Made by a program: the position numbers and the translations under genes
Source of the DNA: Lachnospiraceae bacterium
GTDB lineage: Bacteria > Bacillota > Clostridia > Lachnospirales > Lachnospiraceae
Assembly (NCBI GenBank): GCA_910575475.1
Contig: CAJTGD010000018.1
Coordinates: 1 to 64,000 of the forward strand
Reading direction: 5' to 3'
DNA: 64,000 nt
Part shown: positions 25,508-34,155 of the stretch, one piece after another
How positions within the stretch are numbered: the first letter of the stretch is position 1
Layout: each line of letters starts with the position of its first letter
The notes under the pieces: model-generated
Database searches by the model: none
What the model was told of the DNA's origin: nothing
The model's input: only the letters and a program-made list of their open reading frames with translations

Positions 25508-26182
25508 ATGGAGCCTGGATTTGAAGTAAATATGAACGATTTTCTGCCTCTTCGGGATGTGGTGTTCAATACGCTGCGGCAGGCAATCCTGCGGGGCGAA
25601 TTAAAGCCCGGGGAACGGCTTATGGAGATCAAGCTTGCCAATAAGCTGGGCGTCAGCCGGACTCCGATCCGCGAGGCCATCCGGAAGCTGGAGCTGGAAG
25701 GCCTGGTACTCATCATCCCCCGGCGGGGCGCAGAGGTTGCTCAGATCACGGAAAAAAGCCTCCGGGACGTGCTGGAGGTGCGGCGCTCACTGGAAGCACT
25801 GGCAGTCCGGCTTGCATGCGAGCGGATGCAGGTACAGGGTCTGCAGGCTCTGAAACATGCGGAAGAGGATTTTGAGGAGGTCCTGGGAAACGACGATATT
25901 ACGGTTGTAGCCGAAGCAGATGTCGCATTCCATGACATCATCTATATGGCAACGGACAACCAGAGGCTGATCCAGCTCCTGAGCAATTTCCGGGAGCAGA
26001 TGTACCGTTACCGGGTAGAATATCTGAAACGGAAGGAATGCCATCCAAAGCTTTTGGAGGAACATCAGGGGATCATCCGCGCTATTGAAAACGGCGAAGT
26101 GGAGACAGCGACGCAGATCACCTGTCAGCATATTGACAACCAGGTAGAATGGGTCAGCGATACCCTGCGCGGACAGGAATGA
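25508..26182 (+). CDS. GntR-family regulator, FadR/FCD subgroup
   Basis: The 224-residue protein has a winged helix (about 13-75: LRQAILRGELKPGERLMEIKLANKLGVSRTPIREAIRKLELEGLV) and a helical FCD ligand domain. The FCD metal-site residues are visible: Asp and His in DVAFHDII, His in EEHQGII and His in CQHIDNQ. Members sense small carboxylates or related metabolites. The start ATG is preceded by AAGGAGGG that overlaps the end of ispE. The ligand and targets are unknown; location behind ispE does not by itself indicate control of isoprenoid genes. Confidence 0.88.
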   Translation: MEPGFEVNMNDFLPLRDVVFNTLRQAILRGELKPGERLMEIKLANKLGVSRTPIREAIRKLELEGLVLIIPRRGAEVAQITEKSLRDVLEVRRSLEALAVRLACERMQVQGLQALKHAEEDFEEVLGNDDITVVAEADVAFHDIIYMATDNQRLIQLLSNFREQMYRYRVEYLKRKECHPKLLEEHQGIIRAIENGEVETATQITCQHIDNQVEWVSDTLRGQE

Positions 26183-26237
26183 TAACAGGGCAAGCTTCGG
26201 CCAGGGCGCGGTAGCCTGGGGAATTTTCCGGCATACG

Positions 26238-26266
26238 GTATATTTGCGGGAAAACAGGCAATACTT
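26238..26266 (+). promoter_or_regulatory. putative forespore sigmaF promoter of spoIIR
   Basis: GTATA (26238-26242), a 14-base spacer and GGCAATACTT (26257-26266) match the Bacillus sigmaF pattern GYATA-N15-GGNNANAHTR at all fixed positions but one. spoIIR is a known sigmaF target. The element is 75 bases upstream of the spoIIR start. Confidence 0.5.
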
Positions 26267-26341
26267 TCGATATCAAGAATGTCTTCGAAACGTTTATAAG
26301 AGTGAAGCTTTTGAGGACAAGAAGATGGAGGAAGTATACAT

Positions 26342-26965
26342 ATGAAACAAAATCGTATGATTCTGATACTCTCATTGCTCCTTGCGGCAATGGTTACCTG
26401 GTTTCTGATGTGGAGGACCGGCATGGAGGCCAGGGAGAGGATGCAGGAGCATCTGGCCGGAGAGGTTCTGCGGTTCCATATCCTTGCCAACAGCGACAGC
26501 GAAGAAGACCAGGCACTGAAGATCACGGTGAGGGACCGGATCCTGGATTATCTGAAAGAGGAGATGCCGGAGACAAAGAACGCCCAGGAGACTGCACGCT
26601 GGATCCGCAGACATGTGGACGAGCTGGAAGAGGTGGGATGCAGGACCGTGGAGGAACAGGGGTATGATTATCCGGTCAATGCCGCGGTCACGACATGCTG
26701 GTTTCCGGACCGGACCTACGGGGATATGACATTTCCGTCGGGAAATTATGAGGCGCTTCGGGTCGAGCTCGGAGATGCGGACGGGCATAACTGGTGGTGC
26801 GTGCTGTACCCCAGCCTCTGCTTTCAGGATGCGTCGAATGCAGTGGTCCCTGAGGAGGGAAAGCAGCAGCTTAAGAATGTGCTGACAGAGGAAGAATATG
26901 CCCATATGACCACAGAAGCCGATTTTCAGATCAAGTGGTATTTTTGGGAGCGGTGGAAAGGATAA
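26342..26965 (+). CDS. spoIIR: stage II sporulation protein R
   Basis: SpoIIR is made in the forespore and secreted into the intermembrane space, where it triggers SpoIIGA to process pro-sigmaE in the mother cell. The 207-residue protein has an N-terminal membrane or signal segment (about 6-22), the family motif LRFHILANSDSEEDQALK, a KITVRDRIL helix and the C-terminal core TTCWFPDRTYGDMTFPSGNYEALRVELGDADGHNWWCVLYPSLCF. It is the clearest sign that this organism forms endospores. GGAGG precedes the ATG by 10 bases, and a sigmaF-like element is upstream. Confidence 0.95.
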   Translation: MKQNRMILILSLLLAAMVTWFLMWRTGMEARERMQEHLAGEVLRFHILANSDSEEDQALKITVRDRILDYLKEEMPETKNAQETARWIRRHVDELEEVGCRTVEEQGYDYPVNAAVTTCWFPDRTYGDMTFPSGNYEALRVELGDADGHNWWCVLYPSLCFQDASNAVVPEEGKQQLKNVLTEEEYAHMTTEADFQIKWYFWERWKG

Positions 26966-26971
26966 GAAAAA

Positions 26972-27676
26972 ATGATATATACATTTGACAGCAGAGTAAG
27001 ATACAGCGAGGTGGATCATCAGGGGACACTGACCCTGCCGGCGCTGATGAACTACCTGCAGGACTGCAGTACCTTCCAGTCAGAGGATATCGGGGTAGGA
27101 CTGTCCGTCCTGCGGGAGAGAAAACGGGCGTGGCTTCTCTCCTACTGGCAGGTGGAAGTCAGACGATACCCGAAGCTGGGAGAAAGGATCACGGTGGGGA
27201 CGCTGGCTACCGGATTTAAAGGCTTTTTCGGAAACCGGAATTTTTACATAGATGACGGAAATGGAGACCGCCTGGCCTGCGCCAATTCCATATGGGTATT
27301 CATGGACGCGGAGGCAGGCAGGCCCGTGAAGCCCGGGGAAGAGGAGATCGCGCCCTACGGCCTGGAAGAGCCGCTGGAAATGGACTACGAAGGCAGGAAG
27401 ATCCGGCTTCCGGAGACTGCGCAGGCGCTGGAGCCGTTCCCGGTGAGAAGGGCGCATATCGATACCAACGAACACGTGAATAACAGCCAGTATATCCAGA
27501 TGGTCATGGACCTGCTTCCGGGGGACTTCCCGGTTCACCGGCTGCGGGTGGATTATAAAAAATCTGCCGTCATGGGGGACATCATTTTCCCGAAGCTCTC
27601 CCGGGAAGAGGGAAGGACAGTCGCAGAGCTGTGTGATGAGACGGGGCAGACTTATGTGGTGGCGGAGCTGAAATGA
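26972..27676 (+). CDS. acyl-ACP thioesterase
   Basis: The protein releases free fatty acids from acyl carrier protein. Its 234 residues form two hot-dog folds. The first contains VRYSEVDHQGTLTLPALMNYLQDCS and the RAWLLSYWQVEV segment. The second contains HIDTNEHVNNSQYIQMVMD with the catalytic Asn-His pair, as in the plant FatA/FatB-like family. It starts 6 bases after the spoIIR stop, but GAAAGGA provides a ribosome site. Chain-length preference cannot be predicted. Confidence 0.9.
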   Translation: MIYTFDSRVRYSEVDHQGTLTLPALMNYLQDCSTFQSEDIGVGLSVLRERKRAWLLSYWQVEVRRYPKLGERITVGTLATGFKGFFGNRNFYIDDGNGDRLACANSIWVFMDAEAGRPVKPGEEEIAPYGLEEPLEMDYEGRKIRLPETAQALEPFPVRRAHIDTNEHVNNSQYIQMVMDLLPGDFPVHRLRVDYKKSAVMGDIIFPKLSREEGRTVAELCDETGQTYVVAELK

Positions 27677-27762
27677 AAAGCCGGCCTGCTGCCGGGAAAT
27701 CAGATGAGACAATAGGTAAAGAGAATAGGATGACAGGATAAAAAATAAAGGAGCAAAAAAAG

Positions 27763-29145
27763 ATGAAGTATGATGTGATCATTATCGGCGCAGGCCCGGG
27801 AGGGATCTTTTCTGCGTATGAGCTGGTGAAAGGAAACAAGGATCTGAAGATTGCCGTATTTGAAGCCGGCAGTCCGCTGGAAAAGCGGAACTGCCCGATC
27901 GACGGGAAGAAGATTAAAAGCTGTGTGAACTGCAAGACCTGCGCGATCATGAGCGGATTCGGCGGCGCAGGCGCATTTTCCGACGGGAAATATAATATCA
28001 CCAACGATTTCGGCGGGACCCTGCATGAGCATATCGGGAAAAATGAGGCTATCTCCCTCATGGAATATGTGGACGAGATCAATATGTCCCACGGCGGCGA
28101 GGGCACAAAGATGTATACTACCGCAGGCTCCAAATTCCGCAAGCTCTGCCTGCAGAATAAGCTGAACCTTCTGAACGCGTCCGTGCGTCATCTGGGAACG
28201 GACATCAATTATGTGGTCCTTGAAAATCTGTATGCGGAACTCAAGGACAAGGTAGAGTTCCGTTTCCACCATCAGGTGGATCATATCGAACTGTTGGAAC
28301 AGGGCTATCGCGTGTTTTGCGGGGAGCAGTCGGACGACTGTGATAAATGTATCGTTTCCGTGGGCAGGAGTGGCAGCAAATGGATGGAAGAGGTCTGTCA
28401 GGAGCTGAATATCCCGACCAGCTCCAACCGGGTGGATATCGGCGTGCGTGTAGAGCTTCCGGCGGAGATCTTTTCCCATCTGACGGATGAGCTGTATGAG
28501 AGCAAGATCGTATACCGGACGGAAAAATTTGAAGACAATGTGCGGACCTTCTGCATGAATCCGTATGGGATCGTAGTCAATGAAAATACGAAGGGAATTG
28601 TGACTGTAAACGGACACAGCTACGAGGATCCCAAAAAGCAGACGGAGAATACCAACTTCGCCCTTCTGGTGGCAAAGCATTTCTCAGAGCCGTTCAAAGA
28701 CAGCAACGGATACGGGGAAAGTATCGCAAGACTGTCCAATATGCTGGGCGGCGGAGTGATCGTGCAGCGCTTCGGAGACCTGATCCGGGGGCGCAGAAGC
28801 AACTGGAAGCGGATCGAGGAAGGGCTGGTGCGCCCGACTCTGGCAGCGACGCCGGGAGACTTAAGCCTTGTCCTGCCCAAGCGGATCCTGGACGGCCTGA
28901 TCGAGATGATCTACGCCCTGGATAAGATCGCACAGGGGACAGCCAATGATGATACGCTTCTGTACGGCGTAGAGGTCAAATTCTATAATATGGAAGTCAA
29001 TATAGACGAGAACCTGGAAACGCCATATAAGGGGCTGTATGTGATCGGAGACGGCAGCGGTGTGACCCATTCCCTGTCCCATGCGTCGGCCAGCGGGGTG
29101 CATGTGGCACGGCATATCCTGAACGGTGCGCGTTCTGCGGATTGA
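27763..29145 (+). CDS. uncharacterised FAD-dependent dehydrogenase (COG2509-like)
   Basis: The 460-residue flavoprotein begins with a Rossmann dinucleotide motif (DVIIIGAGPGGIFSAYEL) and ends with the second FAD contact YVIGDGSGVTHSLSHASASGVHVARHIL. A cysteine-rich stretch KSCVNCKTCAIMSGFGGAGAFSDGKYN (about 67-93) is characteristic of this family, related to GidA/HI0933-like oxidoreductases. Substrate is unknown. It follows the thioesterase by 86 bases with its own AAAGGAG. No membrane segment is seen. Confidence 0.85.
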   Translation: MKYDVIIIGAGPGGIFSAYELVKGNKDLKIAVFEAGSPLEKRNCPIDGKKIKSCVNCKTCAIMSGFGGAGAFSDGKYNITNDFGGTLHEHIGKNEAISLMEYVDEINMSHGGEGTKMYTTAGSKFRKLCLQNKLNLLNASVRHLGTDINYVVLENLYAELKDKVEFRFHHQVDHIELLEQGYRVFCGEQSDDCDKCIVSVGRSGSKWMEEVCQELNIPTSSNRVDIGVRVELPAEIFSHLTDELYESKIVYRTEKFEDNVRTFCMNPYGIVVNENTKGIVTVNGHSYEDPKKQTENTNFALLVAKHFSEPFKDSNGYGESIARLSNMLGGGVIVQRFGDLIRGRRSNWKRIEEGLVRPTLAATPGDLSLVLPKRILDGLIEMIYALDKIAQGTANDDTLLYGVEVKFYNMEVNIDENLETPYKGLYVIGDGSGVTHSLSHASASGVHVARHILNGARSAD

Positions 29146-29253
29146 TGCCGCGGGCATCCGGATTGGAGAGAACCGGGCCGTACTGCGGGCGGAAACAGGA
29201 AGGGCAGTCGTTTGCAGATGCGGTCCGGTTATAAATATAGAAAGGAACGAGAG

Positions 29254-30075
29254 ATGAGATTAGGAGAAAAGCAGGTACTGACCGTGGTAAAGAAAGTCTC
29301 CTTCGGCGTATACCTGGGAAATGATGAGCAGAGAGTCCTTCTGCCGAAAAAGCAGGTGCCGGAGGGGATCGAGCCGGGAGACCCGGTGGAAGTATTTTTG
29401 TATAAGGATTCAGATGACAGACTGATCGCCACCACCCGGGAGCCCAGGCTGACGTTGGGGAAGCTGGCGGTGCTTCGGGTGGCGGATACCAACAGGATGG
29501 GAGCATTTCTGGACTGGGGACTGGACAAAGACTTGTTTCTGCCCTTTAAGCAGCAGACCGCGAAGGTGAAGAAAGGGGATCAGTGCCTGGTGTCTCTGTA
29601 TATTGACAAGAGCGAAAGACTGTGCGCCACGATGAAGGTGTACCACCTTCTCCAGACAGATTCCCCTTATCAAAAGGACGACAAGGTCACAGGCATCATT
29701 TACGATACCAGTGATAATTTTGGAATCTTTGTGGCAGTGGACGACAGGTATTCCGCCCTGATCCCCAGGAAGGACGCGGTGGGCGCTCTCCGTGTGGGCG
29801 AACGTGTGGAGGCCAGGGTCACTGCAGTAAAGGAGGACGGCAAGCTGGATCTAAATCTGCGGGACAAGATCCCGGAGCAGATGGACAAGGATGCGGAAAG
29901 GATCCTGGAAGTGATCCGGGGCTGCGGCGGGGAGCTGCCCTTTAACGACAAGGCAGACCCGGAAAGGATCCGTCAGGAATTTGGCATGAGCAAGGCGGCC
30001 TTCAAACGCGGTGTCGGAAGGCTCTTGAAGGAAAGAAAAATAGAGATCCTGGATCAGGGGATCCGGATGAAATAA
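29254..30075 (+). CDS. cvfB: CvfB-like S1-domain RNA-binding protein
   Basis: The 273-residue protein has repeated S1-like beta-barrels: the first about 5-60, the second 65-130 (LAVLRVADTNRMGAFLDWGLDKDLFLPF), the third 145-205 (VTGIIYDTSDNFGIFVAVDDRYSALIP), then a C-terminal winged helix (GELPFNDKADPERIRQEFGMSKAAFKRGVGRLLKERKI). This is the order of CvfB, which binds RNA and affects virulence gene expression in Staphylococcus. An ATG at 29212 is in frame but AAAGGA precedes ATG 29254. A terminator follows. Confidence 0.88.
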   Translation: MRLGEKQVLTVVKKVSFGVYLGNDEQRVLLPKKQVPEGIEPGDPVEVFLYKDSDDRLIATTREPRLTLGKLAVLRVADTNRMGAFLDWGLDKDLFLPFKQQTAKVKKGDQCLVSLYIDKSERLCATMKVYHLLQTDSPYQKDDKVTGIIYDTSDNFGIFVAVDDRYSALIPRKDAVGALRVGERVEARVTAVKEDGKLDLNLRDKIPEQMDKDAERILEVIRGCGGELPFNDKADPERIRQEFGMSKAAFKRGVGRLLKERKIEILDQGIRMK

Positions 30076-30085
30076 ATAAAATATG

Positions 30086-30124
30086 AGCAGCCACTGGTGA
30101 AAACAGCCGGGGGCTGCTTTTTTG
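30086..30124 (+). terminator. terminator after cvfB
   Basis: AGCAGCC (30086-30092) and GGCTGCT (30112-30118) pair, followed by a run of T residues. The next 130 bases are very AT-rich and carry no gene before the deoC promoter. Confidence 0.75.
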
Positions 30125-30254
30125 CTGCCTTTTTTTGTGACATGAACACATATATTTTTAAAATGTTTAAAAATATGAAATAATTCGAACAAAACATAAA
30201 ATTTGATTGCTTTAAAACATTATAAAATCAAAAAAATGAAATAAATATAACAAA

Positions 30255-30288
30255 TGTTCTTGACAGAACAAAAGAATTGTGTTATATT
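30255..30288 (+). promoter_or_regulatory. promoter and putative DeoR operator of the nucleoside cluster
   Basis: TTGACA (30260-30265) and TATATT (30283-30288) are 17 bases apart. Over the -35 box lies TGTTCTTGACAGAACA (30255-30270), an inverted repeat with TGTT and AACA ends like the Bacillus DeoR operator. The DeoR-type gene at the cluster end is the natural candidate for binding. Promoter assignment is firm; operator assignment is inference. Confidence 0.7.
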
Positions 30289-30366
30289 TACAACATAGAA
30301 ACAGTAAACAGATATATTGAAAATGCGCATCAATATAGGGATTTGAAAAGTAGGAGGATGTATAAC

Positions 30367-31056
30367 ATGTTAACAGTTGAAGAATTTGCAAAACATTTGG
30401 ACTTGGCCTATCTGGCTCCCAATTTACAGAAAGAAGATATCATCGAGGCATGCAATATTGCCAAGAAATATCATGTAAACGCAGTCAATGTAAATTCCTG
30501 CTGGGGAGAACTGGTAGTGAATGAGCTGAAAGGAACTGATGTAGGCCCGAGTGCTGTGATCGGCTTCCCATATGGTGCGATGTCAACGAAGTCAAAGCTG
30601 TTCGAGCTTCAGGAGATGGTGGATCTGGGATGCACGGCATGCGATATGGTTGTGAACATCGGCGCGCTCAAAGACGGGGATTATGATCTGGTACGCCATG
30701 AGATCAGCGAATTTGTAAGGATCTGCGGCGACACCTGCGATACAAAGCTGATCTTTGAGGTTGGATTCCTGACAGATGAGGAGATCGCGGCGCTTACTAA
30801 AATCTGCTGTGAGTGCGGAGTGACATATGTGAAGACAGCAACAGGCTCCCAGGCATTTCCGACGGAACACCAGGTAAGGGTCATGAAGGAAAATCTTTCC
30901 GGCAATACAAAGATCAAGGTTTCCGGAGTTCCGAGAACCTTTACGATGTCAGCGGCACTCTATATGTTCGAACATCTCGGAGTCAGCCTCTGCGGGACAA
31001 GAAGCGCAGGAAAACTTGTGGAAGAATACAGTAAATACCTGGAGGAGTTACGCTGA
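30367..31056 (+). CDS. deoC: deoxyribose-phosphate aldolase
   Basis: DeoC splits 2-deoxyribose-5-phosphate to glyceraldehyde-3-phosphate and acetaldehyde. The 229-residue class I aldolase has the Schiff-base Lys156 in YVKTATG, the proton-relay region DMVVNIGALKDG and the C-terminal VSGVPRTF and GTRSAGKLVEEY motifs. The frame is open from 30277, but that lies at the promoter; AGGAGG 8 bases before ATG 30367 fixes the start. It is the first gene of a 15-kb same-strand cluster for nucleoside use. Confidence 0.94.
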   Translation: MLTVEEFAKHLDLAYLAPNLQKEDIIEACNIAKKYHVNAVNVNSCWGELVVNELKGTDVGPSAVIGFPYGAMSTKSKLFELQEMVDLGCTACDMVVNIGALKDGDYDLVRHEISEFVRICGDTCDTKLIFEVGFLTDEEIAALTKICCECGVTYVKTATGSQAFPTEHQVRVMKENLSGNTKIKVSGVPRTFTMSAALYMFEHLGVSLCGTRSAGKLVEEYSKYLEELR

Positions 31057-31150
31057 GCGGCAGATAAAACTTGCAGCTCAGTATAAAAAACATCACAAGG
31101 TCTTATAAAAATTTAAATATTTTTAAAAATAAGGGATGATAGGAGAAAAT

Positions 31151-32464
31151 ATGCAGACAGTAAATTATAGTTTGGGTTCTTTGATTGGCGGGGATATTCA
31201 GATCGTATCAAAGGATGAAAGTTATGTGAGGAGAGCGCTTCATCAGAGCATCAGCTTCGAAGAATATGCGTTTCTGATGAAGATCGTAAAATACGTAGGG
31301 GTCAGCGAGCGGTTCCGGGATGTGATCGACCGCTTCCATGTGAAGGAGGGAGAGACGCCCGCAGGATTTAAGATCGAATATAATATGAAAGAAAATCAGT
31401 TATTAGAGATCGATCTTGTGAGAAATATCTCATATGATAAAAATGGATACAGGCGTCCGACAAAATTTATCTTCTCTGCGGATACGGCAAACCCGTATGA
31501 AGTAGAGCCGATCAAAAATCTGATCGGGAATCTGACCTGCAATCCGGGGATCATCTATGATCTGTTTATCAATAATCCGAAGGCAAATGTCGGGAACAAG
31601 TATAAGACAAGAAATGAAGTGATGCAGGAGATCGCCAATATTCTGGGCCCCGGGTGCGATATCAGCGTGGAAGTAAACGATCCGTTCGCGGACTTTGGCA
31701 AGATCCTGGAGGAAGCAGAAGAATTTCGTGAGATGTTCTCGGATTACCGTATGGTCATCAAGGTGCCCCATACCGGGCCGGTCAATGCAGATAACGTAGG
31801 ACAGCTCCTGAAAGGCGATAAACGTCTTTCCACCCGTTGGAATCAGGCGGCTACGGCGGATTATCTGCATGGGCATAACCTTGCGCTGAAATTAAAGGAT
31901 CACGGATTCCGTGTGAATTATACCCTGATGTTTGAACCATGGCAGACAGGGATGGCGCTTCAGGCAAAGCCCTACTTTATCAACAGCTTTGTACGTCAGC
32001 GCTTTGGAGTGACTACATACATCAACGGACTTTTGACGGCATATCAGAAGACCTATGATGACCGTTTCCTCGAAGAACTGAGAAAATTCATGATACAGTG
32101 GGATTTCCTTTCCGGGGATGACCAGAATGTAGACCTCAGACTGGTGGAAAAAGTGGCAAGGGAGACGATCGAATACAGAAAGATCAATGAAAAAGAGGGC
32201 TTTGACGGAATGGACGGAGTACGTCACAATCTGAGAATGCTCCGCAATTCGAATCTGGAAGATACCAGGCTGATCATCTGCAGCATTGAAGGCTCCAGAA
32301 TGTATCCGGAGCTGGATAAGCTGATGACAGAATCGGAATTTAAGGACATGACAGACCGGATCGTCATTACGACAGAACCGTCTTATCTTGCGCAGAATAC
32401 GTCGGCGCCGCAGATCATTACCTATCAGAGACGATTTATGAATGCGGCAAATGGAGAAAAATAA
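31151..32464 (+). CDS. large transaldolase-like protein
   Basis: The 437-residue protein shows diverged transaldolase motifs in its middle: SADTANPYEVEPIKNLIGNLTCNPGII (for the family DTA...TTNPS), DISVEVNDPFAD, MVIKVPHTGPV with Lys204 in the Schiff-base position, and RVNYTLMFEPWQTGMALQAKPYFINSFVRQRFG. Extra segments of about 80 residues before and 150 after the core make it longer than ordinary transaldolases (about 215-330). It may feed pentose phosphate from nucleosides into glycolysis together with the transketolase at the far end of the cluster, or act as an aldolase on another sugar phosphate. Start ATG 31151 follows AGGAG; an upstream ATG at 31136 has no site. Confidence 0.7.
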   Translation: MQTVNYSLGSLIGGDIQIVSKDESYVRRALHQSISFEEYAFLMKIVKYVGVSERFRDVIDRFHVKEGETPAGFKIEYNMKENQLLEIDLVRNISYDKNGYRRPTKFIFSADTANPYEVEPIKNLIGNLTCNPGIIYDLFINNPKANVGNKYKTRNEVMQEIANILGPGCDISVEVNDPFADFGKILEEAEEFREMFSDYRMVIKVPHTGPVNADNVGQLLKGDKRLSTRWNQAATADYLHGHNLALKLKDHGFRVNYTLMFEPWQTGMALQAKPYFINSFVRQRFGVTTYINGLLTAYQKTYDDRFLEELRKFMIQWDFLSGDDQNVDLRLVEKVARETIEYRKINEKEGFDGMDGVRHNLRMLRNSNLEDTRLIICSIEGSRMYPELDKLMTESEFKDMTDRIVITTEPSYLAQNTSAPQIITYQRRFMNAANGEK

Positions 32465-32505
32465 AGACCAGGTGCAGCAATGAAAGATATTGCAGGAGGA
32501 GCAGA

Positions 32506-32943
32506 ATGAGTAAGCTGGACAAACTGACAAAATTAAATGATATTTGTCTTTTCGTAAAGGATTTCCAGGGCGCTTTAAAGTTTTATACAGAAAAGTTCGG
32601 GTTTCAGGTGAAACGCCTGCAGCCGACTCCTGAGAACGCCAATTATGCAGAATTTGAATTTCATGGAACAGCGGTCACGCTTTGGGATAAAAAGGGACTG
32701 TGTGAAGTGGTGGATCATCAATATATCGATGGAGACGGACATCATTTTATGATCGCTGTCAAAGTACCTGAGATGCAGGACGTAGATGATATTGCCGAAG
32801 AATTGATCGGCAATGGCGTCGTCTGCCTAGTGAAGCCGACAACCTATCCGTTCGGCTCCAGGGCGGCATATTTCCAGGATCCGGAAGGAAATGTATGGGA
32901 AGTGTTTGCCTGGGAGGAAGGAAACGGACCGGGACTACTGTAG
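32506..32943 (+). CDS. VOC (glyoxalase/bleomycin-resistance) superfamily protein
   Basis: The 145-residue protein has two beta-alpha-beta-beta-beta modules. The first is LNDICLFVKDFQGALKFYTEKFGFQVK, the second ends YPFGSRAAYFQDPEGNVWEVFAW, with metal-binding Glu in the last strand. It lies between the transaldolase-like gene and deoB with AGGAGGA as ribosome site, so it is part of the cluster. A role in detoxifying reactive aldehydes such as methylglyoxal from triose phosphate is plausible but not shown. Confidence 0.8.
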   Translation: MSKLDKLTKLNDICLFVKDFQGALKFYTEKFGFQVKRLQPTPENANYAEFEFHGTAVTLWDKKGLCEVVDHQYIDGDGHHFMIAVKVPEMQDVDDIAEELIGNGVVCLVKPTTYPFGSRAAYFQDPEGNVWEVFAWEEGNGPGLL

Positions 32944-32955
32944 CGAAAGGAGGGC

Positions 32956-34131
32956 ATGATGGCGAAATTTACGATCATTGTCCTTGACAGTGTCGGCGTA
33001 GGCGAACTGCCGGATGCGGCCGATTTCGGCGATACAGGGACGAATACATTGAAGCATGTGGATGAATTTATGGGGGGTCTCAAAATCCCGAATCTGAAGC
33101 GGCTGGGATTGTTCCACATTCAGGATACCGGCCTTACAGCAGAAGGGAAAGCGCAGGGATGCTATGGAAAGGCTGCCGAAGTCGGAAAGGCGAAGGATAC
33201 CACGAACGGACACTTTGAGATCGCCGGTCTGACTGTGAAAACCCCGTTTAAGGTTTTTGGCGAGTCATTTCCTCCCAGGATCATTGAAGAACTGGAACGG
33301 CGGATCGGTACAAAGGTGATCGGAAATTATCCGGCGTCCGGAACAGAGATCATTAAGGAACTGGGAGATGAACATGTAAAGACGGGATATCCGATCGTAT
33401 ATCTGTCTGCGGACAGCCTGATGCAGATCGCCATGCATGAAAGCGTCATCCCGCTGGAGGAACAGTATGAGATCTGCCGAAAGGCCAGAGAGCTCCTGAC
33501 GGGGGACGACACTGTGAGCCGTGTGATCTGCAGGCCGTTTACCGGAACCTCCGGTCATTATTACAGGACAGAAAACAGGAAGGATTTTTCAGTAGACCCG
33601 CCGGGAAGAACGGTTCTGGATCTGCTGAGCGAACAAGGAAAAGAAGTCATCGGTGTAGGAAAAATAGAAGATATTTTTAACCGCCGCGGACTCACAAAGA
33701 TCAATCATACAAAAAACAACAGGGAAGGGATCGCAGCTGCGCTGTCCTATCTGAAAGAGGGATTCGACGGTCTGCTGTTTGTGAATCTGGTGGATTTTGA
33801 CATGCTCTACGGCCACCGGAATGATCCTCAGGGGTACGGGGAAGCGCTGGAGTATTTTGACCGCTTCATACCGGAGATGATCTCGCTTCTCGATGAGGAG
33901 GACATCCTTCTGATCACGGCGGACCATGGATGCGATCCGACCACTCCGGGGACAGACCACACAAGAGAATACATCCCGATCGTTGTTTATGGAAAGCGTC
34001 TCAGACAGGGAGCAGACCTGGGAGTGAGGAAAACATTTTCCGACATCGGGGCGACCGCGGCGGAATATTTCGGATATACATTTCCGGCAGGAACTTCATT
34101 TTTAAAAGAGATTTCCAGGGAGAAGGTCTGA
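32956..34131 (+). CDS. deoB: phosphopentomutase
   Basis: DeoB converts (deoxy)ribose-1-phosphate, released by nucleoside phosphorylases, to the 5-phosphate. The 391-residue alkaline-phosphatase-superfamily enzyme shows the metal-site motif IIVLDSVGVGELPDAADFGDTGTNTLKH at the N-terminus, KDTTNGHFEIAG with the phosphorylated Thr region, RPFTGTSGHYYRTENRKDFSVDPP, and ADHGCDPTTPGTDHTREYIP near the C-terminus. Two adjacent ATGs (32956, 32959) are possible behind AAAGGAGGG. It provides the substrate for deoC. Confidence 0.95.
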   Translation: MMAKFTIIVLDSVGVGELPDAADFGDTGTNTLKHVDEFMGGLKIPNLKRLGLFHIQDTGLTAEGKAQGCYGKAAEVGKAKDTTNGHFEIAGLTVKTPFKVFGESFPPRIIEELERRIGTKVIGNYPASGTEIIKELGDEHVKTGYPIVYLSADSLMQIAMHESVIPLEEQYEICRKARELLTGDDTVSRVICRPFTGTSGHYYRTENRKDFSVDPPGRTVLDLLSEQGKEVIGVGKIEDIFNRRGLTKINHTKNNREGIAAALSYLKEGFDGLLFVNLVDFDMLYGHRNDPQGYGEALEYFDRFIPEMISLLDEEDILLITADHGCDPTTPGTDHTREYIPIVVYGKRLRQGADLGVRKTFSDIGATAAEYFGYTFPAGTSFLKEISREKV

Positions 34132-34155
34132 GAAAGCTTTCGGAGAGGAGAAGCT

